Source: Nemophila menziesii (Eukaryota; Streptophyta; Magnoliopsida; Boraginales; Hydrophyllaceae). From it: a stretch of 64,000 nt of DNA. The stretch covers positions 15,798,296 through 15,862,295 of the forward strand of contig JARWIR010000024.1 in the NCBI GenBank assembly GCA_029959085.1, written 5' to 3'. Shown here one piece after another: positions 11,734-23,669 of this stretch. The notes under the pieces were generated by a model. It worked only from the letters and a program-made list of their open reading frames with translations, ran no database searches and was not told where the DNA came from. Each line of letters opens with the position of its first letter. Positions within the stretch are counted from its first letter, which is position 1. Position numbers and translations under genes: made by a program.

Positions 11734-13540
11734 AATGGCTAATCTTGACACACCGCATGGTTTTGGGGTCAATGTTATCAGGTGGACCCACCAGTAGGAG
11801 CTAATACACCTGGGGATGTTCACAACAATGTTCAAAAAGGAAGGAGCTTGAATGGATTCAATACACCAAATGAGGTTAGTCATCAAATGCAAGGCATACC
11901 TGAGCTAGAGTGCCTTTTCATGTTCAACCTTTAGGGATTCGCCCTCTAACTATTCAAGCCATACAGTTTAAACCCGATATGGGTACGTTGAATCGATTCC
12001 TCAACTATGGGAATTATAGTGGAGTTGTCCACCAAGATACGATACGAGCTATTCAGAAGTTCATGCAAATATGTGGCACCTACATTACTCAAGGAGTTAT
12101 AAGGGAGAAAATGTCCTATTTCATGTACCAATTTTTCTTAACTGGAGGTGCAAGTTAGTGGATAGATAGACAACCATCCAAGACGATCCCTAATTGGGAC
12201 ACACTTTAAGCAAGGTTTTTGATAGTTTCTATCCACAAAGTATGAGGATGAAAGACCCATTTGAGCTTGAAAATTTAAAAAAGAAGATAATGAGAGCTTA
12301 GGGGAGACCTGGACCAGATTTCAACAGCAGTTGGCAAAGTGCCGTCTTCATGGGTATACCACTTTGATGCAGCTCTCTATGTTCTATAAGGGGCTTGACG
12401 GAAGTGCAAGGTTACGAGTTGATAATCTCCGTGGTGGTGGTGGTTTTGTGTTAATGGATACCAATTAGGCCGCACAAGCAATGGATAAAATTATTAATAC
12501 TGAAAGAAGTTGAGCAGTCTCGTGAGCACAAAGAGGCGTTTTACATGTTAATAGTGAGATCGCAATAGATTCCAACATTTCTACATTGGATAATCAAATG
12601 AAATAGATGGCTATGTTCGTGAAGGAAGGATTCCAGAATAAACAGAAAGAAATGAAAGTTGTACACGAATCCTTTGGGTGTTCTAATTGTGGTGCTGATA
12701 ATCATGCTTAGGAGGAGCGACAAAGCAACCCGGAATCCGTGGCATTCATATCTAATCGAGGTAACCACTATGTTAGTGGTCATGCATATATGAAACCTAA
12801 TCGCAATCATCCTAGATTCTAATGGTCAAATCCTAATGGAGCGGAAAATAAAGAAAATTCTCAACAACGCCTCCAAGGACAACATTTTCCACCAAGACCC
12901 CAGAATCAGTTCCAAGGAGGCCAAAAGCCCATTCAAGATGCTTATTCTGAGAGTCTTTCTCAAAAGGCACTTCCCGAGAATCCACAAGAAGTTACCTCAA
13001 ATGCTCTTGCAAAAACATTAAGTTCATTCATGATGATGACTCAAGGCAATTTGAAGTCCAATTAAGAGGCGTGGAAGTCCAAAAATGAGAAATGAATGAA
13101 TATTACGCGACATTAAAATTTCTCAAAATTCAGGTATCTCAAATTTTCAACCATTTAAATATGAGGCACATGGTTCATTACCAAGAATCACTATGAACCC
13201 GCATAAGAATGAAGAGTGTAATGCGATTGCATTGAGAAGTGTGAATCAATTGTCTTCATATTTTCGAGTGATGAAAGAGAGATAAAGTCAACCTCCAAGC
13301 CGAAATAAGTAGAAGTGGTGATAGAAGAGGTTGTTGAAGAAATGATTGAGCCAGTGACCGTGAAAGAAAATATTGAAAAGATACTGATAGCTCACAAGTA
13401 AAAAAAAGAATTTGTTAGTAATAATCAACCTCACCCACCTTTCCTTTCACGTGTCCAAGATAGGGTCAATGACAAAGAGTACAAGAAGTTCATGGACATG
13501 GTGAAGAGGTTGCACATCCTTCTTTCACAACCCAAATGTT
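11734..13540 (+). pseudogene. gag of element A, degenerate
   Basis: Starts ATGGCTAATCTTGAC, like the gag starts of B and C. The best-preserved part is 11910-12158 (VQPLGIRPLTIQAIQFKPD, then AIQKFMQICGTYITQGVIREK, FFLTGGAS), the N-terminal part of a plant retrotransposon Gag. Downstream, broken frames still show the Retrotrans_gag-like segment (about 12160-12420), a decayed zinc-knuckle region (about 12670-12720) and glutamine- and proline-rich linker. Many stops and frameshifts; TAG and TAA often replace CAG, TGG or CAA codons. It is interrupted at 13540 by an LTR fragment. Confidence 0.75.
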
Positions 13541-14192
13541 GAATAAGTGTCTAAGTGACTCGAAAACAACAATTAGTAATATCCTTCCAGATTCTTACCT
13601 ATATTTATATAATTAATGATTTAATTACGTACCTAGGTAATAGATGTGTAGTATTCATCAATGATTCTGATGGGCTTGACTAACCACACAACCAATTGGG
13701 TAAAGATTTTCAACATTCGAAAGTAGGTATAATCGCCCTGACGGGGTTTATAATACCGTAGGATAGCTCCTAAGTCCATACTGACGGGGGTTAGGAGATT
13801 ATAGAGTCCTGGCTAATACATAAATACTAGTTTAGCCCTTAAATGAAAGCATTAATTATATGAATATAGGTAGATCCCTTGCGAGACTCAAGTACCTCTC
13901 TCTTTCTTATGTACAAACTCATTTACTTGCATTATTTCTTTTCAGTTAAGCCTTTTATTACTTTATTTTCTTGAACCTTAGTTATAAAACAAAACCAAAA
14001 CAAATATCTTATCAATTTTACTTTTCTGTTCTAACAATTATCTCTTCTTATTCGATAAACACCTGAGTTACATCTATCCGTCCCTGCAAACAAAACCCGA
14101 TTTATCGGAGTATTACTTGGACAACCCTACACTTGCGGTCTGTGGATCCTTTACTTATATTAGATTATTTTATAGTACCCCAGGACCCACCA
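13541..14192 (+). mobile_element. truncated LTR of the E family inserted in gag/protease of A
   Basis: Matches the second half of the E-type LTR (46716-48298 complement): CGCCCTGACGGGGTTT, TCCATACTGACGGGGGTTAG, GTCCCTGCAAACAAAA, and the end CAGGACCCACCA. The first roughly 900 bases of the LTR are missing. The bases ATGTT occur just before (13536-13540) and just after (14194-14198, with one extra G), which fits a 5-bp target duplication around a solo LTR later shortened by deletion. The open frame at 14117-14338 starts in this LTR by chance. Confidence 0.8.
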
Positions 14193-14193
14193 G

Positions 14194-15135
14194 ATGTTCT
14201 CTCTCCAACAAATGCAAATATTTTGAGGGAGAGATGGTTGGTTTGCCTGAGGAATGTAGCGCGATTTGTCAAAGCAAGTTGCCTCTGAAGTTGAAAGATC
14301 CCGGGAGTTTCAATATTCCTATATCCATTGGTAAATAATGGACCGGGAGAGATTTGTGCGATTTAGATGCGAGTATCAGTCTCATGCCTAAAATCGTCAT
14401 TTTGGAAGTTAAGGATTGGACACGTGAGTCATACTACAATGGCCTTACAAATAGTAGAAATGACGCTTTTCCATCCTGAATGAAAGATAGAGGACGTACT
14501 CGTCAAGGCAGGTAGCTTTATAATTCCTTGTGATTTTCTTATTATTGACTAAGACATGGATAAGAATGTGCCAACCATCTTAGGGCGGCCATTATTAGCC
14601 ACATGACGTACTTTGATTGATGTAGAGAATGGAGAATAGATCATGAGAGTGCAAGACAAGGATGCAAATTTTAGTGTGTTCAAGGCGATGAAGTTCCGCG
14701 ATCCTCCAGGAGATTGTTTCTGCTTGGACACATTTAATCGGGTAGAGAAAGATCCAATCAAGGTTGTGGAAACCTTAGGATTGGAGGAGAAGATACTAAT
14801 AAAGAAACCACAATTCAAAGCTCATCCTAGCCTTAAAGGGGACCCATTGATTGAGTACTTGAAGAAGGACAAAAAGAGTGCTAAGAAGGTTCCAAGGGAA
14901 CCTAATAGAAGTTGGAAGGATGACGAGTTCGGGGTAGGAGATTAGGTAGTAATGAAAGATCCAAATCCCGCAAACTAATCACGCAAGCACAAGATTTTGG
15001 CGTAGCTCGTTCAAGGTCACAAGAGTTGTTTCTCAAAGGTTAGTTGAAGTCAAGACCAAGAAGGGATGCAAAATATGCTTGGTAGAAGTTAACCGACTCA
15101 CCCACTGCTAGGGAGGCTATTTGTTATACAAATAA
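14194..15135 (+). pseudogene. protease and integrase C-terminal part of element A
   Basis: Continues the polyprotein of A after the LTR insertion. Broken frames give GLPEECSAICQSKLPLKLKDPGSFNIPISIG, a decayed protease active site (near 14355-14390; DLGASI in C and E), the LGRP..A flap region (about 14580-14605) and the long frame 14643-14945 with VPREPNRSWKDDEFGVGD. Then come remnants of a GPY/F-like segment and the NRLTHC.GGY ending near 15110. No reverse transcriptase, RNase H or integrase core lies between protease and GPY/F, exactly as in C and E. Confidence 0.78.
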
Positions 15136-15338
15136 CCTTGAGGTAACAAATCAAACTTCAACGACGTTAAACAAAAGCGCTTCTTAGGAAATAACCCATG
15201 TTTTTATTGATTTTGTAGTAATATTTCATGTCTTTAATGTTTATTAGTAAGTTTTTTTTATGTAAATTATGTTAATAAGAAGGGTATAGAGTGTTTTTTA
15301 TGTGTAGGTTAGCAAACGATTGAGTTTAGGGTGAAAAT
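15136..15338 (+). other. spacer after the polyprotein of element A
   Basis: AT-rich, no coding signal. It contains CAACGACGTTAAACAAAAG near 15160, which is conserved at the same place in C (about 26888-26903, inverted) and E (about 51011-51030, inverted). Confidence 0.5.
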
Positions 15339-15690
15339 TTGGGGAATTTTGAGCTAAACAGCAGGTTGGTGCGAAACACCGCGAGAGGCCAAACCTCACG
15401 ACGATATCTGCACGCTCTAATGGGTCCGAAAGAATTGAGGATTTGCAGTACACCGCACCCTATTTGTGGTGAACCGTACGTGAGACATCAACATTTGAGT
15501 TGGAATCGACACGGTACAATCGCTCAGAATCAAGGAAAAGAGTTGTGGTACACCGCTCTATTCGCGGTACACCACAAGGTGAAAAGCGTGGCGACGGTTA
15601 GTCCACCCTTCTTTTGGCCAGAAATATACAAGACTAGTGGTGTACATCGACAACCTACTTACCGTGCACCGTGACGTGAAGGAGGTGAAA
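15339..15690 (+). repeat. GCGGTACACCGC-type palindromic array of element A
   Basis: About nine variants of a CGGTACACCGC/GCGGTGTACCG motif, which is its own approximate reverse complement, e.g. GCAGTACACCGCACC, TGTGGTACACCGC, CGCGGTACACCACA and CCGTGCACCGTG. This is a GC-rich island in AT-rich sequence. The open frame 15339-15674 running through it is an effect of base composition. Comparable arrays lie in X, C and (with different motifs) E. Confidence 0.65.
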
Positions 15691-16089
15691 CAAATGAAGC
15701 TATATCCCCACCTTTGACCTGAACCTTAAGCCTCCTTCTTCCCCAAGCTTTCAACCTCCATTAGAGCATCAAGCATACCCTCACCCACCATCAAAATAAA
15801 CCTAAATAACCCAAATTTCATACCTAAAATCATCCCTACATCATTCCTAACAACAATTACCAACCCAAATTATTCCAACATCACAAGAAATCAAGAATCA
15901 AATCAAAAAAAATTCAAAATCCTTTTTCCAAATTCTTTGATTCCTTCTTATCCCACCACAAATCCTTCATACCCACATAGAAAAAAACACTATACGTAAA
16001 CCTTTTTCAATCTAAATAGTACCTTATTCACCCATTTCAAGAGGTAATTTCAAGCTTGGTAAAATTTTGAGTTGGAGGTAAAGGAAGAT

Positions 16090-16825
16090 GACACAAAGAA
16101 TGGAGTCACTTGCTTATGTGAGGGAGATGAAGAAGAACCAAAACAAGGATTTGGATGGGAACAAGAGGGAACCACTTGATGCTTATGCGAGTAAGTAAAA
16201 AAATCAAAAGGGTAATCCGAGTCAGATGACTAAAGAGGAACCTGTTATGGTGGATTCAAGTGTTCAAGAACAAGCGATTGAGATTCTGAAAGAGAAGACA
16301 CCACGACCTATCCAAGTCAAGATATCTCTACCAAATAAGAGATATATTTCTAGGTCCCTAGAAGCTATTGCAACATAAATCATGCCTAATTTGACACTCA
16401 CGAATAAGCAAATATTTGAGATGGAATTTGGAAAAGAAGAATATAGAAGATTTCTTGAGAAGGGGGGAAGATTGGGATGGAAGACGTTCACGATGGAGCG
16501 TTTGAGTTTGAACATTGAGATAGTAAGAGAGTTCTCTATTGGCCTCTTAGTTGAGTTAGCAAGTGAAAAGTCCCTATTCGAGGCAAGTTTATTCTTCTAA
16601 CGGTTGAAGAAATTCGTAGCCACTTCAAGTTGAAGAAATTGGTTGGACCATGCAAGTATCAAGAAGCGGTGAAGAAAATCAAGACCTTCGATTGGAACCA
16701 ACTACATGAATAGGTGTTTGATGAGGAGTTACTGCTAGATGATAATAAAGGAGAAAAGTAGTTGAAGACATCTTGGCATTACAAGTTCCTTCAACCTTAT
16801 GCAAAAATCTGGTACCGCTTCTTGC
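16090..16825 (+). pseudogene. downstream ORF (first part) of element A
   Basis: Broken frames carry ARPIQVKISLPNKRYISRSLEAIA, then 16382-16600 with MPNLTLTNKQIFEMEFGKEE, LEKGGRLGWKTFTMERL and NIEIVREFS, then VGPCKYQEAVKKIKTFDWNQ and YKFLQPYAKIWYRFL up to the junction at about 16825. Similar in order to the ORF of C (minus strand, 25260-24440), whose WYHFLAPSALGTARV-like segment resembles PF20167 from memory. Plus strand, same direction as gag. The remaining part resumes at 18770 after fragment B. Function unknown. Confidence 0.65.
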
Positions 16826-16926
16826 TGAATATTGTTTTGAACTCCCTCAAGTGGATTATATTTTAGAGGTGGGTTCAAAGGATTCTCATGGGCTACGAAA
16901 CCAAGTAGATGGTTAAGGTTATCCAT
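16826..16926 (-). pseudogene. gag N-terminus of element B
   Basis: Starts at 16926 (ATGGATAACCTTAACCATC) and reads MDNLNHLLGFVAHENPLNPP then LEGVQNNIQQ, about 33 codons matching the gag start of C. It breaks off where the downstream ORF of A begins on the other strand. The junction shares the bases TTGC, so B lost the rest of gag and its other end in a deletion. Confidence 0.7.
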
Positions 16927-17028
16927 TAACAACAGTGCTTTCCTTTCTATTTCTCTTTCTTTTTTGTCTCAAAATAGCTTCTTCGGATCCGAGTGCATAC
17001 ACCAAAACCTATAAACCTAAGAAAATAC

Positions 17029-17095
17029 AAAAACACAAAAACACAAAAACACAAAAACACAAAAACACAAAAACACAAAAACAAAATAAAACAAA
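17029..17095. repeat. 8-bp tandem repeat (AAAAACAC)n in the leader of B
   Basis: About seven copies of AAAAACAC in the untranslated leader between primer site and gag. Element C has only one copy at the same place (near 29882-29896), so this is a local expansion. Confidence 0.85.
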
Positions 17096-17149
17096 AAACA
17101 AAGTAGTCAGTTCTAAACTACAATAATAACACAAAAATCTGAACAACAA

Positions 17150-17167
17150 TCCCCGGCAGCGGCGCCA
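17150..17167 (-). other. tRNA-Asp primer-binding site of element B
   Basis: On the minus strand reads TGGCGCCGCTGCCGGGGA, complementary to the 3' end of plant tRNA-Asp including CCA. Fully preserved, CpGs included. Confidence 0.9.
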
Positions 17168-17170
17168 TCT

Positions 17171-18769
17171 TGACCTTTGCCATCTTCGTTGATAAAATAA
17201 AGATACAAATAATAGGAGAGCGACTCCGCAAAGTACGGATCGTAGGTTAGTAAGAAATGATAAGTAGGGTCATCGTTCATAAGGATTGATTGCGATTAAA
17301 GGTCTTCAAAGTAATGTAATTGCGTGAAGTTTGCAATTCAAGTAAGGAATAGAAATATAAAATTGAAAAATTTGTTTGGTTTATTAGATATTAATAACTA
17401 ATGACAAAGGAAACGTAAATGCAATTAAACTAAGGAAAATGATTATCAAATAATAATAATGAAAATAAACAATTAAAGTAATAGGATTCATTCAATGAGA
17501 AAGATGCTTAAGGATATTTCTAAGTAATCTACTATGTCTCTAATTAACTTTGTTATTTATAAGGGAGAGTGATTTTGTTGTTCACATTAATCGGGATTCT
17601 TGTACAACCTACCCCTCACGGGATAACTTAGCTCTCTACCTTATTCATCCTCTCAGCTTTCGGGTAGGCTTAAGTCCATCTTACCCTATTGAATACCTAG
17701 CATGCTAATATCGTCTGATAAAAGGCACTAGGCGCATGTATACTAGTTTTGTAATCTTCCCCCCCCCCCACCCGGGTGTTAGGTCAATTACGACGACTCC
17801 TGCTACTTTGGCCAGAGAATAAAAGTAATTATAACACGTATATAAACAAGATTATAAAAAAACCCTGGTCTTAGTTATATATCAATATGATATCCCAAAT
17901 AAAATAACACTGTTAATTAACTAAGCATAACATATTACATAAGCATCCTCAAGCAGGTAAAGTTTAGCTCATAATCGAATAAACACTAAAGAAATAAAAA
18001 TAATGAAAAATTCATAATTAAAACTGAAAATAAAGTAATTTTAATTTTGATAGTAAGAGGAGGTGGTGAATGGTTGAGGTGGAATAGCTGGGTTCATAGA
18101 CAAATCCTTGTTCTTTCTCTTCCTTTTGTTATGGCACTTTCTTCTTTCTGATGGATAAAATGAATATTAAAATGAGTTTCGTTTCGAGTGGTAATGATTT
18201 GGGGCTGGAAAATGAGCTTATTATATATCTTCCAAAAACGTTGGGCCCTCTTTAGGTTTAGAAGGGGCCAACCCGTTTTTACTTAACCAGAGAATAAGTT
18301 CGAACAACGTCAGGTGCAAATGTCATAACTTTTTCGTTTTAACTCTGATTTGAGTGCCGTCACTTGCCACACGACCCCGACTTCAAGATCTTTATAAATA
18401 AAAATTAATCATATCCAAAGCTCTCCCAAAACATTGTAGTAACAGAAACATTAAGGTGCAAGAATTCTCCAGAAATAACTCTAACTCTCCACAATGGCTC
18501 TAAGTTCAACTTCCGCGTTGACTTGGGGTTTCTCTTCACTTTTTGACTTATTTCCTTCATCTTGGACCTTTGCATCAAGTATGTACCTAAAATCTACACA
18601 CTAAACACACGATTATAGCACAAAATATCTATAAATAGTAATAAGTCAAAAACCAGGGGTAAAAGTGCAATATAGCAAATTATTAGGGAAAATCCCTCAC
18701 CTAGGCCCAATAAACTCCCAAAATTATGTCTCGTGAATGGATTAATCTATCAAAAACAGAGAGACATCA
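17171..18769 (-). mobile_element. 5' LTR of element B
   Basis: Minus-strand LTR starting TGATGTCTCTCTG and ending at about 17171 near the primer site. Shares with the LTRs of C the motifs CACATTAATCGGGATT, CTCTCTACCTTATTCA and CCTCACCTAGGCCCAATAAACTCC. Together with 16826-16926 it is the only surviving part of B. B is inserted in the downstream ORF of A, which resumes at 18770. About 110 bases of that ORF are missing at the site, so no TSD is expected. Confidence 0.85.
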
Positions 18770-19130
18770 GTAATGAAATTCATAGTCGAGCCAAAGTGGT
18801 TCTTTAATTTGAAGTTCCCCATAATGATCACTAGCCTATTGATGAAGGCGGACGTGAAACTTGGAGAGAAAGAGAAAATTGTTAGAAAGCCGAGTACCAT
18901 CTTAGATGATGCATGGATCAAGAATATAATAAGAAGAGCATAGTCGAAATAGATTTCTTGGCAAGAGAAGGTGGGTGAGAAACTTAATCGAATAAAATAA
19001 GCTCAAACCCTCTTTGCCAATGATGTCACACTAATCAAATCCAATCAAGTGCATATCGCGACACTCCTGGAGAAATAAGGCACGACACCGCAAAAGATCC
19101 ACCATATCCCATCCTGGATGTTGGTCACGC
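18770..19130 (+). pseudogene. downstream ORF (second part) of element A
   Basis: Resumes the ORF cut at 16825. The DNA aligns with the inverted C copy (24320-24690): AGTTCCCCATAATGATCACTAGC, GGCGGACGTGAAAC, CGAGTACCATCTTAGATGATG, CTCAAACCCTCTTTGCCAATGATGTC, ATCAAGTGCATATCG. Stops in all frames. Confidence 0.65.
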
Positions 19131-19674
19131 AAGGCAATAACCAGTAGAGTATGTTTTCTTTCTTCTAACCCTTTCTCTATTTGTATATTAGGTGTTTGTC
19201 TTTAATATTATTGAGGTTGTTTTGAGTCGTATATGTCACGGCTCAAATTTGAGTTGAGGGTCGGAATCTGTTTTTCTCATCCTCAGTTTTATGTGTTTAT
19301 TTTATTTTTAATAAGTATGGATTAAATTTTTAAGCTATAAGTGAGTGTAAATTTTTAGCGGAGTTTTAATCTAGTGAATGTAAATTTTAAGAGGAGTTTT
19401 AATGAGTTAATGATATTAGATCAAAGGTTTATAAACTTGTCTTGTATATTCTTAAAAGACTTAGATGAAACACATATTAACAGTAAAGAAAAGATGAGTG
19501 AGAAATGTGGTGGAAGTAATTTTGATCTTAGAGAGTATGAGTGGTTTATAGAACGTGAGATCAAAATTATTTGATAAACCATTTAATGAACGTGCTATAG
19601 GTGAGAGAGTAACTAATTTGTATGGGATTAGACATGATTAAGACAATTCTTTGTTTATCTCTTGTTCCTTGTAG
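19131..19674 (+). other. 3' untranslated region of element A, before element C
   Basis: Aligns with 32606-33080 (Y), and inverted with C (about 24240-23680) and E (about 49760-49300): TTGTATATTAGGTGTTTGTC, GAGTTAATGAT, GAGAGTAACTAATTTGTATGG. The small frame at 19374-19574 has no support. Continues at 31534 after element C. Confidence 0.65.
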
Positions 19675-19680
19675 CTTGCT

Positions 19681-21285
19681 TGCTTCCGTCATTATGTGAT
19701 AAAATAACGTAGTAATATAAATGGGGTAACGGTTACGTAGTGTACGGATCGGAGAAAAGTAAAAGTGATAAGTAGGGTATCTGTTTACTCATGTATTAGT
19801 GCGATTTATGGTAATTATTTTAGTGTAAATGCAAGAAGTTTGTAATCAAAATAACAAAATAGTAAATGATTCAAATACAAGATGTTTGTTTGGTTTTCAA
19901 TGATTAACAACTAAAGACAAAGTAAATGCAAATAAGATAAAGCGAGCAATGAGATAAACTAAGAATGAAGAAAAAAACTAAGTAAATAAATAAGTGATAA
20001 ACTAGTTAAGATGGTTGCTTGAGTAATTGCTAGTAATAAGTTGTGCCGCTAATTGACTTTGTTATTGATAAGGGCGAGTAGTTGTGCTCACATTAGTCGG
20101 AATTAAAATACATCTAAGTCCCCACCCGGGTGATCTTAGCTCTCTACCTTATACACCTAAGGTTTTCGGAAAGGATTAGTTTCCTAATTCTATTGACTAC
20201 CCAACATGCAAAAACCAACCGGTTCAAGGCATTAGGCGCTTATGTACTAGTTCTGTAATTAGAGCCCCCTGTCATGATGTTAGCTCAATTACGGAAGCTA
20301 CCTGCTCTTGGCCTGAGCACAATAGTATTTAATACAAACACATAAACAATGGAATATTAAAATAAAACCCAACTCAATTAAATATTAAACTGATATTCCA
20401 AATGAAATAACGTAATCAAAAAGCTAAACACAAAATGTTACAATAGTATCCTCAAGCAATTAAAGTTTAGCTCATACTAATGTAAAAGTAACAAAAACTA
20501 AATTAATTAAAACTAAGAACATAATCATGTTTAAAATTAAAAATAAATAAGATTTACTGGTGATGATAAAAGGAGATGGTGTCTGATTGAGGTAGAATTG
20601 CTGGATTCATAGACAAACCATTGTTATTCCTATTCCTTATGTTCCGGTGCTTCCTCCTTTCTAAGTTGCTTCTCCTCTTGGATAAAAGATAAGATAATGA
20701 TCTCAGGCTGGAAAAAAGAGATTATATATCTTCTAAAAATGTCTGGGCCCTCTTTAGGGTAAGGAAATTAGGTTTGGAAGGGGCCCAACCCGTTTTACTT
20801 AACCAGAATTCGGGTTCGATCCATAATGGATGCAACTGGCATAACTTTTTCATTTAACTCCAAATTGACTTACGTCACATGCGGGACAAGCTTGAATTCA
20901 AGGTATTTATAAATCATAAGGAATCAGATCATTAGCTCTCACCAATAATTCGTAGTGACTGAAACACTAAGATGCAAGATATCTCCGGTAAACGCTTCAA
21001 CTTCCCAAAGTGTCTCTAAGCTCAATTTCCGCTTTGACTTGGGGTTTCTCTTGAATATTTGACTTTTTTTAGTCATATTGGATTGTTTTACCAAGATTGT
21101 ACCTAAAATATACACACTTAACACACAATTAAGGCGCAAAATCTCTATAAACATTAATATATCCAAAACAAGGAGTAAAAGTGCAATATAGAAAATAACT
21201 TGGAAAAATCCCTCACTTAGGCCCAATAAACTCCAAAAATAATATCTCGTGAATGAATATATTTATTATAAAAAGAGAGACATCA
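19681..21285 (-). mobile_element. 3' LTR of element C
   Basis: Minus-strand LTR starting TGATGTCTCTC at 21285. Landmarks: CCTCACTTAGGCCCAATAAAC near the TG end and TTGACTTTGTTATTGATAAGG in the body. Pairs with the LTR at 29988-31533. Confidence 0.85.
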
Positions 21286-21299
21286 AGACCCCCATCTCA
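21286..21299 (-). other. polypurine tract of element C
   Basis: On the minus strand GATGGGGGTCT directly precedes TGATGTCTC of the LTR. Elements E and G have TTTGGGGGTCT and GTTGGGGGTCT at the same place. Confidence 0.8.
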
Positions 21300-22127
21300 A
21301 GGTTCTGTCGTCCCAACAAAATAAAAATGAAAAGAAAAGGAGTTTAGAAGGGTCTAAGTCAAATAAGCTTAAGAAGAGAGAAAGAGTAGAAAACATAATG
21401 TATGACACTAAAACATATAGCATCATTTATAAACTAAATCAAGTATACACTTATCAAATAAATAATCTACACATGTTGATTTCAAGATCCGATTAGAGTT
21501 GCAATGCACGAAGATAGGTTATTTCTTAGTTCACAATGGTGGCTATAGGGTGTTCCTCGATCATCACATAGTTTCAAAGTTCCATCCAACTACTCTCGGT
21601 CGATGTGAAAGCTCCTAATTTGTATATTCAAGAATCCTAAGGTCTTTACGGTTGTAATGAAGGCTTAGGGTAGGTGTGATACATAAATTTGGATTATTTA
21701 GAGTGAGATTTTGGCTCTTTCCTCACTAGCCATCAACGAATCGCCCTAGAGCTTGAGTTAACCTCGAATATGTTCTCACTCATCCCAAATGGTGCACTTA
21801 TTCACATCCCCAATAATCGAAATGAAACCTTTATGATAACCTAAAGAATTCCCACTTTGTCGGTCCAAAATGTATTTATATATTTTTCTTTTGTAAGTGG
21901 AAATAACTCTCTTTTTGATGTAATAAGTCATGCCACCATATTTATTTTTCTTTTTCATATATATTTTTCTCATCTTTTTCAAATATGTATCTTTTCCATT
22001 TTTACCTCAGCGAAGGGTTACAATATATATAACAATTGACCTAAAAGCTCAATTACATACACAAACCCGCCAATAACGTTTCCCATAAAACCACCACCCT
22101 AAACTCAAGCTCTAGACGAGTGTCAAA
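21300..22127 (-). other. 3' untranslated region of element C with conserved block
   Basis: No coding capacity. Contains the block conserved in all copies of this group (about 21690-21765): GTGAGATTTTGGCTC, CCTCACTAGCCATCAACG, CTAGAGCTTGAGTT. Near 21860 comes the CTTTGTCGGTCC motif that is also present in A, Y, E and G. Confidence 0.65.
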
Positions 22128-22132
22128 GCATC
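22128..22132. repeat. TSD GCATC (left) of nested solo LTR
   Basis: Repeated at 23670-23674. The uninterrupted sequence survives in paralogous DNA near 33175-33200 (inverted), with a single copy of the five bases. Confidence 0.9.
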
Positions 22133-23669
22133 TGGTGTCGCCTAAGGTGTTATAAAATAATGAATACATAAGTGCAATAAAACACCCTAGGCTAGCACGG
22201 TTCTGCAAGTATACAGATCGTATGCAAGTTTTAATGAATAAGTAGAATTCGTTCCTCAGGGACTACGAAGGTTAAGAAGAGCTTATGCAAATATTCAAGT
22301 GCAGATATTAAGAAGTTAGAACAAATAATACTCAAGAAAATAAAGGAAAAGAGGTTTTGTAAAATAAAAAATAAACTAATAAATTAAAGACATAAAATAA
22401 ATAAGCAAAAAGAAGATAGTATGATAGTTTAGCTCGAGATATTAGCAAGTAATCCCCACTAGTTTTGGTTATTCTATTGTCTAAGGGTGAATTATGTAAT
22501 ATGAAATAATCAGGATTCTAAATTCCCATACCTTAGACCCGGAGAGCGACTAAGGGGGCCACAGACACATCATGAGGCAGCCTAAACCTAGGGTTATCAA
22601 ACGCTACTAAGGCCCTAAGCAATTCAATTCCAAACATGATGATAGTGGTGAAAACATACTCTAATGATTATCTAGTTAGGTTGATTTGTCAGGTCTAAAC
22701 CTTGTTCTAGACATTATGTGGTGTTTCAATAGTTAAACACCCAGCTAAGGTGATCATCTAACTACTATTAAGATAATCCTATACTCGTGCACTAGCAAGG
22801 ATAACAAACTATAAATCAAAACACATAAACAGAATATAAAACATAAATTCCAATTAAATACCGTAGTATCCCAAATCCACATAGAAAAAATAGGGTTCAT
22901 ACATATATGCTAACTCTCAAGCTAAAATAAAGTAGTTCATACTATAGAAAGAAAAGAAAAGAATTACAGATTTGAAGGTTGAAGGAGACATAATTGATGC
23001 ACAACTCCTTCCAGACTTCTCCTCTGGTTGTAAGCTTCTTCCTGACCTAAGGGTTTGGCCAAGGATGATTTTTCTAATGATAATAGGTTGTATGTATAGT
23101 TTATAGGTTGACCTAATCGTTTTCTTGAAGGAAAAGGTAAATATTGGACTCCAAGCCCAACTCAAATTCGTAGCCCAAAAACATGGAATCAGCCCCGTTT
23201 TTTTTTGGTCCTAGCATCTTTAATACCCATCCTTTTGACGCGTATGAGTAGTCTAAATTCATCGTCTCGGAAAGATCTTTAACTTTGCTCTTGACCGTTT
23301 CTCCAGATTCCCCACCGATTTTGAGATATAAGCTGATTTGTGGTCGTAGGTCCTGGAATTCAGATTTATGGCAGCTTTTCCTTTTCCATGTTTTTAGCTT
23401 TTACTTCCTTATCTTCAATTTCCATGTTTATCTCTTTCCATATCTCTTAGTCTTTGACTTGGAATCTAATTAATCTCCATAATTATCTTTAAAGCTTCAC
23501 ACTAAATAAATAATTAAACCCAATATGCTCTAAAAACAATAATTTACTAAATCAAGACTCAAAATAGGAAAGTGTAGTAAATCATGTGAAAATTGACCTA
23601 TAAACTAATAAATACAACTAAAATGATGTCTCCAAGTCGGATTATTTCATGACAAATAGGGAGACATCA
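22133..23669 (-). mobile_element. solo LTR nested in element C
   Basis: 1537 bp, minus orientation: TGATGTCTCCC at 23669, plus-strand start TGGTGTCGCCTAAGG at 22133. Perfect 5-bp TSD GCATC. Same LTR subfamily as 1-804 and 61673-63202 (GATCATCTAACTACTATTAA, CCCATACCTTAGACC). No internal sequence, so produced by LTR-LTR recombination after insertion into the 3' region of C. Confidence 0.92.

Noticed and set aside
15339..15674. 111-codon plus-strand ORF as a gene
   Set aside because: Coincides with the GCGGTACACCGC array of element A and is not shared in X or C.
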